From Clostridia bacterium (GTDB taxonomy: Bacteria > Bacillota > Clostridia > Oscillospirales > CAG-272), in the NCBI GenBank assembly GCA_017395715.1, contig JAFQNZ010000211.1, positions 1 to 54,202 on the forward strand: 54,202 nt of DNA. The letters are read 5' to 3'. The notes beneath the pieces are model-generated. The model was not told where the DNA came from, searched no databases, and saw nothing but the letters and a program-made list of their open reading frames with translations. The position numbers and the translations under genes were made by a program. This document shows positions 6,173-14,442 of the stretch, one piece after another; position 1 is the stretch's first letter, and the number at the start of each line of letters is the position of its first letter.

Positions 6173-7723
6173 ATGACGAAAGCTGTGATCTATGCTCGTT
6201 ATTCGAGCCACAATCAGAGAGAAGAATCCATCGAAGGCCAGATTCGAGAGTGTCAAGACTTCGCCGCTCGAAATGATATGACCATCGTTGGTGAATATAT
6301 TGATCGTGCGATTTCGGGTAAAACCGACAATCGTGCTGAATTTCAGCGCATGATACGAGACTCGGAACGTGGACACTTCCAAGTCGTGCTTGTCTATGCC
6401 ATTGACCGCTTCGCTCGCAATCGCTACGATTCAGCTATCTACAAGGCCAAGCTGAAAAAGAACGGAGTCAAGGTCTTCTACGCAAAACAGTATATCCCTG
6501 ACACACCCGAAGGTATCATCCTCGAATCCGTCATGGAGGGCTATGCTGAATACTACTCTCAAAACCTCGCCATCCACATCAAACGAGGAATGAAGGAAAA
6601 CGCCCTTCAATGCAAGGTTACAGGGGGAACAACCCCTCTCGGCTACCGTATTGGAGAGAACAAGACCTATGAGATCGACCCCGCAGGTGCGAAGATCATC
6701 CAAGAGATATTCCAAATGTACGCTGATGGTTCATCGGCTACCCAGATCGTCAACTACTGTAATGAACAGGGCTACCGCACCGCTCGTGGTGGTAAGTTCA
6801 ATAAGAACAGCCTGAGAACGATACTCCTCAATGATAAGTACATCGGCATTTACCGCTACGAAGATATTGAGGTCGAAGACGGAATCCCTGCGATCATTAC
6901 CAAGGAGCTTTTCGAGAAGGTACAGGCCATGTTCCACCACAACCATGCGGCAAGGGCAAAGACCAAGGCCAACGCAGACTACCTCCTCACAACCAAACTG
7001 TTCTGCGGACATTGCGGCTCGAACATGGTTGGTGAGAGCGGTACTGCTCGTAATGGTGATACTTATTACTACTATAAGTGTTCTAATCGTAAGAAGAATC
7101 ATTCCTGCACCAAGAAGACTGAGAAAAAGGATTGGATTGAGGAGATCGTAGTTCGTCATACTGTCTCCACCGTCCTTACAGATGAGAGCATTGAACTCAT
7201 CGCTACCAAAGCAATCGAACTCATGGAGAAGGAGTTTGCCGAAAATTCGGTCTTGACCGCTTTAGAGCAATCCTTGAAGGATGTAGAGAAGCGAATCAAG
7301 AATCTCCTTGATCTCATGGAACAAGGTATCGTCACACCAAGCACGAGAGAACGTCTCCTCGAATTGGAATCTCAGAAAAGTGACCTTGACCAACGAATTG
7401 CCCGTGAGAGCATGAAAAAACCGCCCTTGTCGAAAGAGCGGATTATCCATTGGCTCATGACGTTCAGGGGCGGTAATGTAAAAGATGTAGAATATAGGCG
7501 TAGAGTGATCGACACTCTCGTCAATTCCATCTATGTTTTCGATTCAGAAGACGGCGATGGAAGGAAAATCGTCTTCACATTCAATGTTTCTGGCCAGAAC
7601 ACTTCTACTATCCATGTTTCGGATATTGCGTGTTTCGCTCCACCATACGGTGCAAATCCGAACCACTTCTTCTTTGTGAAGAACGTCTTCGGGTTTGTGA
7701 AAGAAATAGAGGTCACGGCATGA
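6173..7723 (+). CDS. int: Large serine recombinase (phage integrase)
   Basis: A 516-residue serine integrase. The catalytic domain begins VIYARYSSHNQ, with Ser11 as likely nucleophile and a second arginine-rich block DRFARNRYD near 79. A recombinase domain follows (GGTTPLGYRI), then a zinc-ribbon (Cys278, Cys281, Cys303, Cys312) and a C-terminal coiled coil. It inserts and, with a directionality factor, excises the phage DNA. It follows the repressor on the same strand; GGAG lies 8 bases before the ATG. The attP site is probably close to one end of the gene, but I could not define it. Confidence 0.95.
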   Translation: MTKAVIYARYSSHNQREESIEGQIRECQDFAARNDMTIVGEYIDRAISGKTDNRAEFQRMIRDSERGHFQVVLVYAIDRFARNRYDSAIYKAKLKKNGVKVFYAKQYIPDTPEGIILESVMEGYAEYYSQNLAIHIKRGMKENALQCKVTGGTTPLGYRIGENKTYEIDPAGAKIIQEIFQMYADGSSATQIVNYCNEQGYRTARGGKFNKNSLRTILLNDKYIGIYRYEDIEVEDGIPAIITKELFEKVQAMFHHNHAARAKTKANADYLLTTKLFCGHCGSNMVGESGTARNGDTYYYYKCSNRKKNHSCTKKTEKKDWIEEIVVRHTVSTVLTDESIELIATKAIELMEKEFAENSVLTALEQSLKDVEKRIKNLLDLMEQGIVTPSTRERLLELESQKSDLDQRIARESMKKPPLSKERIIHWLMTFRGGNVKDVEYRRRVIDTLVNSIYVFDSEDGDGRKIVFTFNVSGQNTSTIHVSDIACFAPPYGANPNHFFFVKNVFGFVKEIEVTA

Positions 7724-7740
7724 GCCGAGACCTCTTTCTT
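7709..7740. terminator. Terminator between integrase and endolysin
   Basis: GAGGTC-A-CGGC-ATGA-GCCG-A-GACCTC makes a long stem with one A/A mismatch, followed by TTTCTT. It overlaps the integrase stop. The opposite strand also has a T-rich flank, so it may stop both the rightward integrase transcript and the leftward late transcript. Confidence 0.8.
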
Positions 7741-7741
7741 G

Positions 7742-9469
7742 TTATTCGGGGATTTTCAGGACTTCGCCCGTATGAATGATCGTGTTCTCGATTTCATTCA
7801 GAGCGGCGATTTCCGTCCACCGCCTACCGTCACCGAGCAGGTTCTTGGCAATCTTCCACAGGCTATCGCCACTCTGCACCACATAGCTCGCGTAGGTGGG
7901 CTGTACGGCATTCTCAGCGTACTTCCTACCCGTGAACCAAGACAGCGGTACAGCACCCGTCAGACGGTTCAGGTCGATGCGGTGGTCGATACCCGGCGCA
8001 CCCGCAACCTTGGAGTAGCCATTGCTCGTGTACTGATGCAGATAAATCTTATCGGTGAAAGCCGCGCTCTTGATCTCCCAACCCGTGTACGTTCCCTCGT
8101 TCGCACCCCAGTTGGCAATCCACAGGGTATCGAAGATGGATTCGATCTCACGGTAGGAGGTACGCCAACGATAATCGCCCGTGTACTGACCGATCACCTT
8201 TACGCCGTGCTCACGCAGACGCTTGACATATACCTTGATGAGTTCGCGTTCGACCTCGTAGGTCATGCCATCGGCAAGCTCCTCGGTATCGAGGTAGTAT
8301 ACCTTCGGGTCATAAGGAGCACAGGCGGCGTACATGGCATCGGCCTGTTCGACTGCATCGGCTTCGGATTTGAGTTTCAGATAGTCATACACCGCAAACG
8401 GAAAGCCGCGCTTTTTCAGTTCGACCGCCCACCCCGCAAACTTGGTGTCATCCTTTCCATTCACTCGCGCACGGAGAATGGCGAAGTCATTACCCGCACA
8501 GAACTTGTCCATGTCGATAGCTTCCTGATACACGGAAATATCAGGGATGAAACCGTGAATCGGGTACACAGTCTCATCAGGAACGGTGATCTCAGGCTGT
8601 TCGGGTTCGACCTTCTCAGGCTCGTCCTGGGGCTTGGAATAAGCGGTCAGAGCCGCCATGGACTCCTTGCCGAACTTCCCGTCCACCTCGATCTTCGCGG
8701 CGGTCTGGAACGCTTTCACGCCCTTCTCTGTGTTCTTACCGAACTTACCATCGACCTCACCACAGTCAAAGCCGAGGGCATTCAGGCGGGTTTGCAGTTC
8801 CACCACATCATCGCCCGTCATCATCGGAGAGGTGCGTTTGAGCGTCCTGTCACCGAGCTTCCGAGTGGTAGGCTTGGCTTCGGGCGTGACTGCGGGAGTA
8901 TTATCGGTCACAGAGGAAGCATCACCATAATCAATGAGGGAAGCAGGGAGATAAGCCCACTCAGTCCAAGGCCGCTTCGAGACCTTAGTCTTCACAACGC
9001 CATAGGCGAAACCCTGAGCTTCAACGGCATAGCCATTGCCTACATACACACCAACGTGACCCGACTTGAAAAGCAGTATACCGGGAACATCGGGCATGGT
9101 AGCGATCTTACCGTTCTTACAGCCCTTGGATTTCAGCCAAGAAAGCATACCATTCGCTCCCTTGTCGGGGCATCCGTTCGAGCCATACTTATTCTTGTAT
9201 TCAGCACCGCCGTTCAGGTATTCGAGAACACCTTCGCCGCCGTTTGTCCAGAAGAAGCCTTTAATCAGGCCGATGCAGTCCATGCAGATATGACGGGCGG
9301 CGATATGCTTCTCGTAGGTAGAAGTACGGCTACTGCCGTAATGGGTCGGGTACTGCTTGGTCTTGCTTTTCAGCAGGGACTTGGTACAGATATAAACGCA
9401 CGTTCCGTACCAATACTTCTGTCCTACCATAGAGAGGACGAATGCGATAAACTGTGCTACTTTGAACAT
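7742..9469 (-). CDS. Modular endolysin (NlpC/P60-like, PG-binding, GH25, LysM)
   Basis: A 575-residue peptidoglycan hydrolase. Residues 1-175 form a papain-like NlpC/P60 or CHAP-type domain with Cys65 (MDCIGLI) and His138 (SGHVGVYVG). About 205-285 is a peptidoglycan-binding repeat (VVELQTRLNALGFDCGEVDG). About 300-505 is a glycosyl hydrolase family 25 muramidase (FIPDISVYQ; YYLDTEEL). About 525-575 is a LysM domain (SYVVQSGDSLWKIA). Two catalytic domains would cut both peptide and glycan bonds. No signal peptide is seen, so export relies on the holin. The ATG at 9469 has GGGGTGA before it. Confidence 0.92.
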   Translation of the reverse strand: MFKVAQFIAFVLSMVGQKYWYGTCVYICTKSLLKSKTKQYPTHYGSSRTSTYEKHIAARHICMDCIGLIKGFFWTNGGEGVLEYLNGGAEYKNKYGSNGCPDKGANGMLSWLKSKGCKNGKIATMPDVPGILLFKSGHVGVYVGNGYAVEAQGFAYGVVKTKVSKRPWTEWAYLPASLIDYGDASSVTDNTPAVTPEAKPTTRKLGDRTLKRTSPMMTGDDVVELQTRLNALGFDCGEVDGKFGKNTEKGVKAFQTAAKIEVDGKFGKESMAALTAYSKPQDEPEKVEPEQPEITVPDETVYPIHGFIPDISVYQEAIDMDKFCAGNDFAILRARVNGKDDTKFAGWAVELKKRGFPFAVYDYLKLKSEADAVEQADAMYAACAPYDPKVYYLDTEELADGMTYEVERELIKVYVKRLREHGVKVIGQYTGDYRWRTSYREIESIFDTLWIANWGANEGTYTGWEIKSAAFTDKIYLHQYTSNGYSKVAGAPGIDHRIDLNRLTGAVPLSWFTGRKYAENAVQPTYASYVVQSGDSLWKIAKNLLGDGRRWTEIAALNEIENTIIHTGEVLKIPE

Positions 9470-9495
9470 GATAATCACCCCTTTCTTCGTTCAAT

Positions 9496-9535
9496 AAAAG
9501 CCGCCGACAACGCCGAGGTCAACGCTGTCGGCGGC
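9496..9535 (-). terminator. Intrinsic terminator after the holin gene
   Basis: GCCGCCGACA and TGTCGGCGGC form a perfect 10-bp stem, with TTTTATT following on the minus strand. It lies between holin and endolysin, so endolysin expression would be reduced by termination or depend on readthrough. Confidence 0.8.
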
Positions 9536-9545
9536 GAAATCATTT

Positions 9546-9791
9546 TTACTTGTTCTCAGCGTTCAGCTGGGCGAGCACTTCATCAGCCTTGATAGCGTTC
9601 TTGGTGAAGGAGTTGTTCTTCCACCAAGCCCACAGGGATGCGCCGAGGGTGAAAGCGTAGGACAGGATTTCCACGACCTGTTCATCCTCGATGGGCAGGG
9701 GATTCTTACCGCTCAGGGTAAGAGCCTGATTGATGAGTGCCACGATGAGCACGATGGTACGAATGATGGTGTCCTTCTTCACAGTATTCAT
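9546..9791 (-). CDS. Holin (SPP1-type)
   Basis: An 81-residue protein starting MNTVKKDTIIRTIVLIVAL. It has one clear hydrophobic span at 11-28 and a second, weaker one around SYAFTLGASLWAWW. This resembles the small holins of the SPP1 family. It forms the membrane lesion that releases the endolysin. It lies between the XhlA-like gene and the endolysin. Confidence 0.85.
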   Translation of the reverse strand: MNTVKKDTIIRTIVLIVALINQALTLSGKNPLPIEDEQVVEILSYAFTLGASLWAWWKNNSFTKNAIKADEVLAQLNAENK

Positions 9792-9809
9792 GGTAAGTAC
9801 CTCCTTTTC

Positions 9810-10127
9810 TTACAGTCCGAGCTTGGTCAGGGCGAGAGTCACAAGAGCGGTCACGATGACCGTGATCGCAACGGTGACTACGGTGTCCCATCGCTTACTC
9901 GGCTTTTCCTTGATTTCTTCCAGATCGGTAGCAAGACCATCGACCTTCTTACCAATGTCCTTCTGCTCATGAGCCATAAGCTGAACAGACATAGCAAGGT
10001 CTTTCACGCTCTCTGCGAGGGATTTCAGGTCATTGATCTGATTGAAAGCGGTCTTGATTTGTTCAGTATGCCGAGTGACCCGCTCATCCAGTTCGACATA
10101 CTTTTCCGTCAACTGCTCGTGCGTCAT
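9810..10127 (-). CDS. XhlA-like membrane-anchored lysis protein
   Basis: A 105-residue protein. An N-terminal heptad-rich coiled coil (EQLTEKYVELDERVTRH) leads to one C-terminal membrane span (VVTVAITVIVTALVTLAL). This layout matches the haemolysin XhlA family, which works with a holin in phage PBSX. The start overlaps the tail-protein stop. Confidence 0.75.
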   Translation of the reverse strand: MTHEQLTEKYVELDERVTRHTEQIKTAFNQINDLKSLAESVKDLAMSVQLMAHEQKDIGKKVDGLATDLEEIKEKPSKRWDTVVTVAITVIVTALVTLALTKLGL

Positions 10128-10618
10128 TCATCTGCTACCTCCGTCCAGCCGTATACACCCGGCTCCCACACGTTGCCATCAACGTCCGAGACCCACTTCT
10201 TGTCATTGTGGGTGGTCTTCGCGCCCTTGTCGTAAGCATCGTGAGCACCCACGGGCTGACTCCAAGCGGGGTATTCCACGGAGGGGTCTCCCACTTCAAC
10301 CCACAGGGAGGGGCTTACGTCAGGAGTCCAATCAGCCTGAGTGGTGTGTGCCTGAACGCAACGATAGAGCTTTTTGGCAGAACCTTCGGTTTCACCACCG
10401 TAGGTACGAAGCTGACCCACGGTAGCATTGACACCCACAACCCACGGGGCAAAGGTGTCGATATTCTCGGTCGCGGTCACATCATCGATCATGCCGTTTT
10501 CAGCCATGGTCACGAACGCGATGGAGGAGGTGAGTTCACCCTGCGTAGCTACCTGATCGGCGTGCTGACCTGCGGCCTGAGCACGCGCTACGCGCAGTTC
10601 AATCGGTACTTTAATCAT
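10124..10618 (-). CDS. Chitin-binding-like (CBM5/12) phage protein
   Basis: A 164-residue protein. The C-terminal 45 residues (YPAWSQPVGAHDAYDKGAK and the later GNVWEPGVYGWTEV) match the aromatic pattern of carbohydrate-binding module 5/12. The N-terminal part is typical of small phage tail-fibre accessory proteins. It probably binds glycans on the host surface. Its ATG overlaps the reverse transcriptase stop by 4 bases, so the two are coupled. Confidence 0.7.
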   Translation of the reverse strand: MIKVPIELRVARAQAAGQHADQVATQGELTSSIAFVTMAENGMIDDVTATENIDTFAPWVVGVNATVGQLRTYGGETEGSAKKLYRCVQAHTTQADWTPDVSPSLWVEVGDPSVEYPAWSQPVGAHDAYDKGAKTTHNDKKWVSDVDGNVWEPGVYGWTEVADE

Positions 10619-11721
10619 GGTTCTTTCCTTCCTTTCAGATCATAAAAGTAGTGTTCCATGCGTTGCCGTTGGTAGAAGGTGTCACCTCGCTTTGCATTCG
10701 CTCGCCAAGCGATGAAGCTATTGCGTGTTGTTCCTTCTGCGAGCAAACCCGCACGTTCTTTTGCCATGAGTTTCTTCATCTTGCGTCTCTGTTTGCCGAG
10801 CTTCTTACCGTTCATGTACCGCAGGATTCTTCCTGTATCGGCGGCAATGACGAACCGCCAATTCATCATGCGGACACCCTGCTTCAAGGGGTAGAGGGTC
10901 GTTTTCTTATTGAGTTCCAAACCCAACGCTTGAACCTTCTCCTCAATCCGCTTACGGCACTCCTGCAAATAAGACTTGTCAGGATGTATCAGCACAAAAT
11001 CATCCATGTAGCGCAGGTAGTGCTTGATTCTCAGCCGTTCCTTGATGTAATGGTCGAGATCGTCAAGCACCGCCAATTCCACCAACTGACTGATCTGACT
11101 TCCGAGTCCGATACCTGTATCGCCCTCGAAGGAATCAATCACATTGCAAACTGCCTGTGCCGCTCTATCATCCGAAATACGCTTACGAACCGCATTCTTT
11201 GCGACTTCGTGCGAGGTTGAAGGGAAAAACTTCCGAATGTCGCATTTGAGTACCCAACCTTCCGTACCATGCTCCAAGTAATACCTGCGCAGGTGAGCGG
11301 TCATGCGGTCGAGGGTGAAGTCTGTACCCTTTCCCGTCTGACACGCGCCGTTGTCATGTATCAAATGCTCCACCATGTCATTGTATAGACCTGCCATACA
11401 CAGAGCCTTTTGAAACTGACGGTCTCTCAGGCGGGTCGCTACGATCTCCCTTTTCTTCGGTTCATAGACTGTGAAGTGCTGATAGGGACTGATTCTGTAT
11501 TTGCCTTTGAGCAAGTCCTGCCGTAAGTGATAGGTGTTCTTTAGGCCGTTGGCTTCATACCCAACCACACTATCCTTCCACCGCACGTTGCGGCAGGACT
11601 TCTTCAAGGCTTTGTACAGATTTCCGAACTCTATGGCTTTATCAAAATATTGGTCATTCATAAAGGGGTCATGGGTGCTCGGTAGCAAGGCCACCCCGCA
11701 AGGTGCTTGCGTCACCCACAT
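10615..11721 (-). CDS. DGR reverse transcriptase
   Basis: A 368-residue group-II-intron-like reverse transcriptase. The first catalytic aspartate is in KCDIRKFFPS (Asp161). Motif 4 reads GLGSQISQ (205-212), in place of the GNLTSQ more often seen. The active site is YMDD at 238-241, followed by FVLIH. No maturase or endonuclease domain is present. It makes an error-prone copy of the template repeat, in which template adenines are misread, and the copy replaces the variable repeats. AAAGGAGCG before 11721 supports that start; an in-frame ATG lies at 11661. Confidence 0.93.
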   Translation of the reverse strand: MWVTQAPCGVALLPSTHDPFMNDQYFDKAIEFGNLYKALKKSCRNVRWKDSVVGYEANGLKNTYHLRQDLLKGKYRISPYQHFTVYEPKKREIVATRLRDRQFQKALCMAGLYNDMVEHLIHDNGACQTGKGTDFTLDRMTAHLRRYYLEHGTEGWVLKCDIRKFFPSTSHEVAKNAVRKRISDDRAAQAVCNVIDSFEGDTGIGLGSQISQLVELAVLDDLDHYIKERLRIKHYLRYMDDFVLIHPDKSYLQECRKRIEEKVQALGLELNKKTTLYPLKQGVRMMNWRFVIAADTGRILRYMNGKKLGKQRRKMKKLMAKERAGLLAEGTTRNSFIAWRANAKRGDTFYQRQRMEHYFYDLKGRKEP

Positions 11722-11808
11722 TTTTCGCTCCTTTCAGAGACAGGATAATCACTCCTTGTGTGAGTGTACTGCTTTCGGCTCGAAGCCTACTCGAATCGGA
11801 CTTTCTCA

Positions 11809-11935
11809 CAATCGGGCGCGAGACCGTTGGCATTGTTGGCATTGTTGTTGTTCACAGTACCGTCAGAATTGACAAGGCGCACATTGTTGGCGTTCCCAGA
11901 GTTAGGAGTGCGCAACCACCAATTCGCCGCCGAAC
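11809..11935 (-). ncRNA. DGR template repeat (TR RNA)
   Basis: This lies between avd and the reverse transcriptase gene and has no coding frame of its own. Read on the minus strand, it would encode a run of asparagine codons (AAC/AAT), the hallmark of a DGR template, because adenines are the mutable positions. It aligns to VR1 (offset +642) over 127 bases and to VR2 over 103 bases. Base 11812 is T where both VRs have G, the IMH*/IMH difference that protects the template. The 87 bases to the reverse transcriptase start probably form the spacer used in cDNA priming. Confidence 0.92.
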
Positions 11936-11954
11936 TCTCGCTGGTAAATAGTCA

Positions 11955-12377
11955 TTACCCTAATTGGAGTTTAGCCGTGTATCGCGTTTTATCAGACTTC
12001 ATCCAATTTTTCAGTCTGTCATCGGCTTTCAGGACAAGACCCGTCCAGTATTCCACCCGATTAGACTCAATCCCGAATGAGGTATAGGCGAGATCAATCA
12101 GGGAAAGCAGAGCTTCCAAATGACTGTGCGCCTGTACCTGCTGATTTCGGCGATACTCGAAATCGCTGACCGTATCAACGAACACGGCGTTCGCTCTGCG
12201 GACGCAAGTAAGAGCGGCTATACACTCGTCTACAATCGGCTTCGCCATGACCCAACGCGAGGACTTCGGAAACACCTTTTCCGACCTGCAAATCTGAATC
12301 GTGTACGCGCCGAGATTGGCTATGTCATTCAGCACTCCGAGCGTACCGTCACTTCTATCTCCTGTTCTAACACTCAT
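11955..12377 (-). CDS. avd: Avd, DGR accessory variability determinant
   Basis: A 140-residue protein with four helical segments. Its position (target, then avd, then template, then reverse transcriptase) and helical pattern (CIAALTCVRRANAVFVD; LEALLSLIDLAYTSFG) match the four-helix-bundle Avd family. Avd forms a pentamer that binds the reverse transcriptase and the template RNA. I place the start at the ATG at 12377, which has AAGGAAGG upstream; a TTG-initiated frame extends 11 codons further. Confidence 0.85.
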   Translation of the reverse strand: MSVRTGDRSDGTLGVLNDIANLGAYTIQICRSEKVFPKSSRWVMAKPIVDECIAALTCVRRANAVFVDTVSDFEYRRNQQVQAHSHLEALLSLIDLAYTSFGIESNRVEYWTGLVLKADDRLKNWMKSDKTRYTAKLQLG

Positions 12378-12410
12378 ATCCTTTACCTTCCTTTGAGATT
12401 GATCTATCAA

Positions 12411-12428
12411 CTGCCCCTAACGGGGCAG
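12411..12428. other. DGR target-associated hairpin (VR1)
   Basis: CTGCCCC and GGGGCAG form a perfect 7-bp stem around TAAC, nine bases beyond the stop of the VR1 gene. It has the same stem length, loop and GC core as the hairpin after VR2. The outer pairs differ in a compensatory way (CTG/CAG against CAG/CTG), so structure is conserved more than sequence. The template repeat has no such hairpin. Confidence 0.82.
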
Positions 12429-12437
12429 ATTACGGGA

Positions 12438-13568
12438 TTACACGATGGTGCAAGCGGGCGCGAGACCGGAGGCAGAGTAGGCATAGTAGTTGGACACAGT
12501 ACCGTCAGAACGGACAAAGCGCACAATGACGGCGTACCCAGAGCTAGGAGAGCGCAACCACCAATTCGCCGCCGAACCGTCACGATACTTGATGCGGTCA
12601 GCATTGCCAGCACCTTCATAGAAGGGGAACAGCACCGTACCATCGTTCACATCATGACTGCCGAAAATCTCAGCACGGCTCGCAATGTAGAACTCATCGT
12701 TCAGGGTATAAGCCGTACCCTTGGTGATGGTGCTGTCGGGAGCTTCATAGATGTTGTTCGCCGAGCACGGCAGAACCACCTTACCCACCACAGCGAGGAA
12801 GTCCTGATCGAGACCGTTCTTGTAACCCGCCAGAGAGGTCAGCCAAGACGGAGGACGGTCGAACTTGGTCTGCGGAGTCCACACGCTACCTGCGGCGGCA
12901 GAACTATTCAGGAACTGACGCATCGCGCTCTCCTTGTAGTTGTTACTGCCGTAAGAAACGCGCTGAATGCTGTTGATTGCACCCTCACCGAACGTACCGA
13001 GGTTCGTGCCGCCGCTACCTGCGGTAATGGCAACAGATTCAGTAGCCGTGTTCGTGGTACGATTGGCGAAGGACTGCACTTTCAGAGAAGTGATCGCCGT
13101 GCTCTCGTAGCCGTTGATGCGAAGCTGACCACCCGCAGGAACAGCCTGAGTGAGCGTGAACTGATAAGTACCCGCCGCCCAACCACCGTATGCGGAAGCG
13201 AGAATCACGTTGTAAGTACCCGCCGCCAGCTGAGTCTCGGCGTAGTAGAACGCTTCGGGTGCATCGAACTGAGTACCGGGGAGCAGGTCGTGTTGCTGAA
13301 TGGTCATGGTGTGGGCATTCTCGTCATGAACGGATTTCAAATAATCATGCGCCACAACATCAAACAGGCGAGTGCCGTATACGCTGTGATTGACTGCCAG
13401 CTGAGTACCCACAGGCAGAATGTCCTTCGCAATGCCCGAACGCACCGCTTTCTGAATACCTTCCCAAGTGGAAATGTCCACCTGACTGCCGACCGCCTTA
13501 GCGATCTTTGCAAGGTTCTCGTTCATAACGTCCATCTGTTCCTTGGTGGGGAGAAAGAGCTTACTCAT
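12438..13568 (-). CDS. DGR-diversified tail protein (receptor-binding, VR1)
   Basis: A 376-residue protein. The first 60 residues (SKLFLPTKEQMDVMNENLA) are a tail-attachment-like segment. A DUF6273-like, C-type-lectin-like domain follows, ending in the diversified part around NWWLRSPSSG and the conserved GLAPAC. In the VR, template asparagines become Ser, Tyr, Val, Ile and Arg. It lies with the tail genes, so it is the likely receptor-binding or adhesin protein at the tail tip. GAGGAGG precedes the ATG. Confidence 0.9.
   Translation of the reverse strand: MSKLFLPTKEQMDVMNENLAKIAKAVGSQVDISTWEGIQKAVRSGIAKDILPVGTQLAVNHSVYGTRLFDVVAHDYLKSVHDENAHTMTIQQHDLLPGTQFDAPEAFYYAETQLAAGTYNVILASAYGGWAAGTYQFTLTQAVPAGGQLRINGYESTAITSLKVQSFANRTTNTATESVAITAGSGGTNLGTFGEGAINSIQRVSYGSNNYKESAMRQFLNSSAAAGSVWTPQTKFDRPPSWLTSLAGYKNGLDQDFLAVVGKVVLPCSANNIYEAPDSTITKGTAYTLNDEFYIASRAEIFGSHDVNDGTVLFPFYEGAGNADRIKYRDGSAANWWLRSPSSGYAVIVRFVRSDGTVSNYYAYSASGLAPACTIV
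12451..12577 (-). repeat. DGR variable repeat VR1
   Basis: This aligns without gaps to template 11809-11935. Seventeen differences fall at plus-strand T (coding-sense adenine). One does not: 12518 is A where the template has G at 11876, changing Leu to Phe. The fixed IMH difference (12454 against 11812) is shared with VR2. The GC-rich end nearest the stop codon is the initiation of mutagenic homing region. Confidence 0.93.
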
Positions 13569-13571
13569 GAT

Positions 13572-14045
13572 TTAATCCTCCTCGATGTAGAGATAGCCAT
13601 TTTCAAGGCCGAAGCGATAAGCCGTGCCATCGCCATCGTCCACAATGGTCTTGTTCTGACCCATGAAAAACAGGGTGCTATTGCGAAGCAGACATTCCAC
13701 CATGGAGTTCGCCTTGAAGAAGTTGGTGTCGAGTGCTTCGCCGTTGAGGGTCTTCGCCGCAATCGCCGCACCGTTCAGCGTGAAGGTGTCTCCACGGTTG
13801 AAAGCCGCCGTTGCGTAGAATTTCAGGTTTTCGGTCGCGGTGTTCTCGGTGGTCAGCCTGTGAACCATGCCGCTCTTGGAGTAGTTACACTCCAACACAC
13901 AAGCCGCATTCACATCAGCCGCACCAAAGCCCGACCCTTCCTGCTGATAAGCGGTCGTGTCCTCAATGGTGGAGACCACGCCGTTTACCTTGTAGGTTCT
14001 GCCCCCGGAAGGGGGAATTTCATCTTTGTAATGCTTAACCGCCAA
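13572..14045 (-). CDS. Tail-associated hypothetical protein
   Basis: A 157-residue protein rich in beta-prone and Thr/Asn residues, with no domain I recognise. The likely start is a TTG at 14045, eight bases after GGAGGG and overlapping the upstream stop. It lies between the VR1 adhesin and a baseplate-like gene, so it is probably part of the tail tip or a fibre. Confidence 0.6.
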   Translation of the reverse strand: MAVKHYKDEIPPSGGRTYKVNGVVSTIEDTTAYQQEGSGFGAADVNAACVLECNYSKSGMVHRLTTENTATENLKFYATAAFNRGDTFTLNGAAIAAKTLNGEALDTNFFKANSMVECLLRNSTLFFMGQNKTIVDDGDGTAYRFGLENGYLYIEED

Positions 14046-14442
14046 TGTTCTTCCCTCCTAACGTGAATTGAAGTTTCGGTATTCCGGCCTTCTGACCATG
14101 GAATGCCTTGTAGAGAAGCAGATGGTTGTTCTCGATAGCGTTCAGTTCGCTCGCCGTCCAACCCGCACCATTGCTCGCATAAAGCCGCATGGACTTCGCA
14201 CCTGAAGGAGAGTAGCAATTCTCCAACAGGGCTTTCGTGGCGTTGACCACGTTGTTGAAGAAGGAAACTCGCGGATAGCCCGACATACTCGCGCTCTCCA
14301 AGGAAGGAGCGGTGTAGTCTGCATACATCGTCTTGCTCAGGGCAAGCAGATATTCGATGTTTCCCTTGATGCGGTTGTAATCAGGGTTGATGTTGAAATA
14401 ATCGCCGTCAACCCAATTCGTTTTCGGTGTTACCCAAGCCAT
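14035..14442 (-). CDS. Tail-associated hypothetical protein
   Basis: A 135-residue protein beginning MAWVTPKTNWVDGDYFN and including NINPDYNRIKGNIEYL. This opening is common in small structural proteins near the baseplate of Bacillota siphophages. Its start abuts the stop of the large tail protein and its end overlaps the next gene. Confidence 0.6.
   Translation of the reverse strand: MAWVTPKTNWVDGDYFNINPDYNRIKGNIEYLLALSKTMYADYTAPSLESASMSGYPRVSFFNNVVNATKALLENCYSPSGAKSMRLYASNGAGWTASELNAIENNHLLLYKAFHGQKAGIPKLQFTLGGKNIGG

Noticed and set aside
6048..6176. Open frame between repressor and integrase ending on the integrase ATG
   Set aside because: The stop overlaps the integrase start, which looks like coupling, and the peptide is plausible (KVFKTLRELTARKQALERKL), but no ATG, GTG or TTG start with a ribosome site exists. 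A +1 frameshift from the repressor would be needed. Left out as unsupported.
7739..9592. 617-codon open frame on the plus strand
   Set aside because: Antisense to the endolysin, whose four domains are clear. No domain in this frame.
10124..10618. Possible third DGR target next to the reverse transcriptase
   Set aside because: Its 3' end does not resemble the template repeat and there is no CCCC-TAAC-GGGG hairpin after it.
12120..14066. 648-codon open frame on the plus strand
   Set aside because: It lies antisense to the VR1 tail gene, avd and the next tail gene, has no ribosome site and gives low-complexity Arg/His-rich protein. It is a shadow of codon bias on the other strand.
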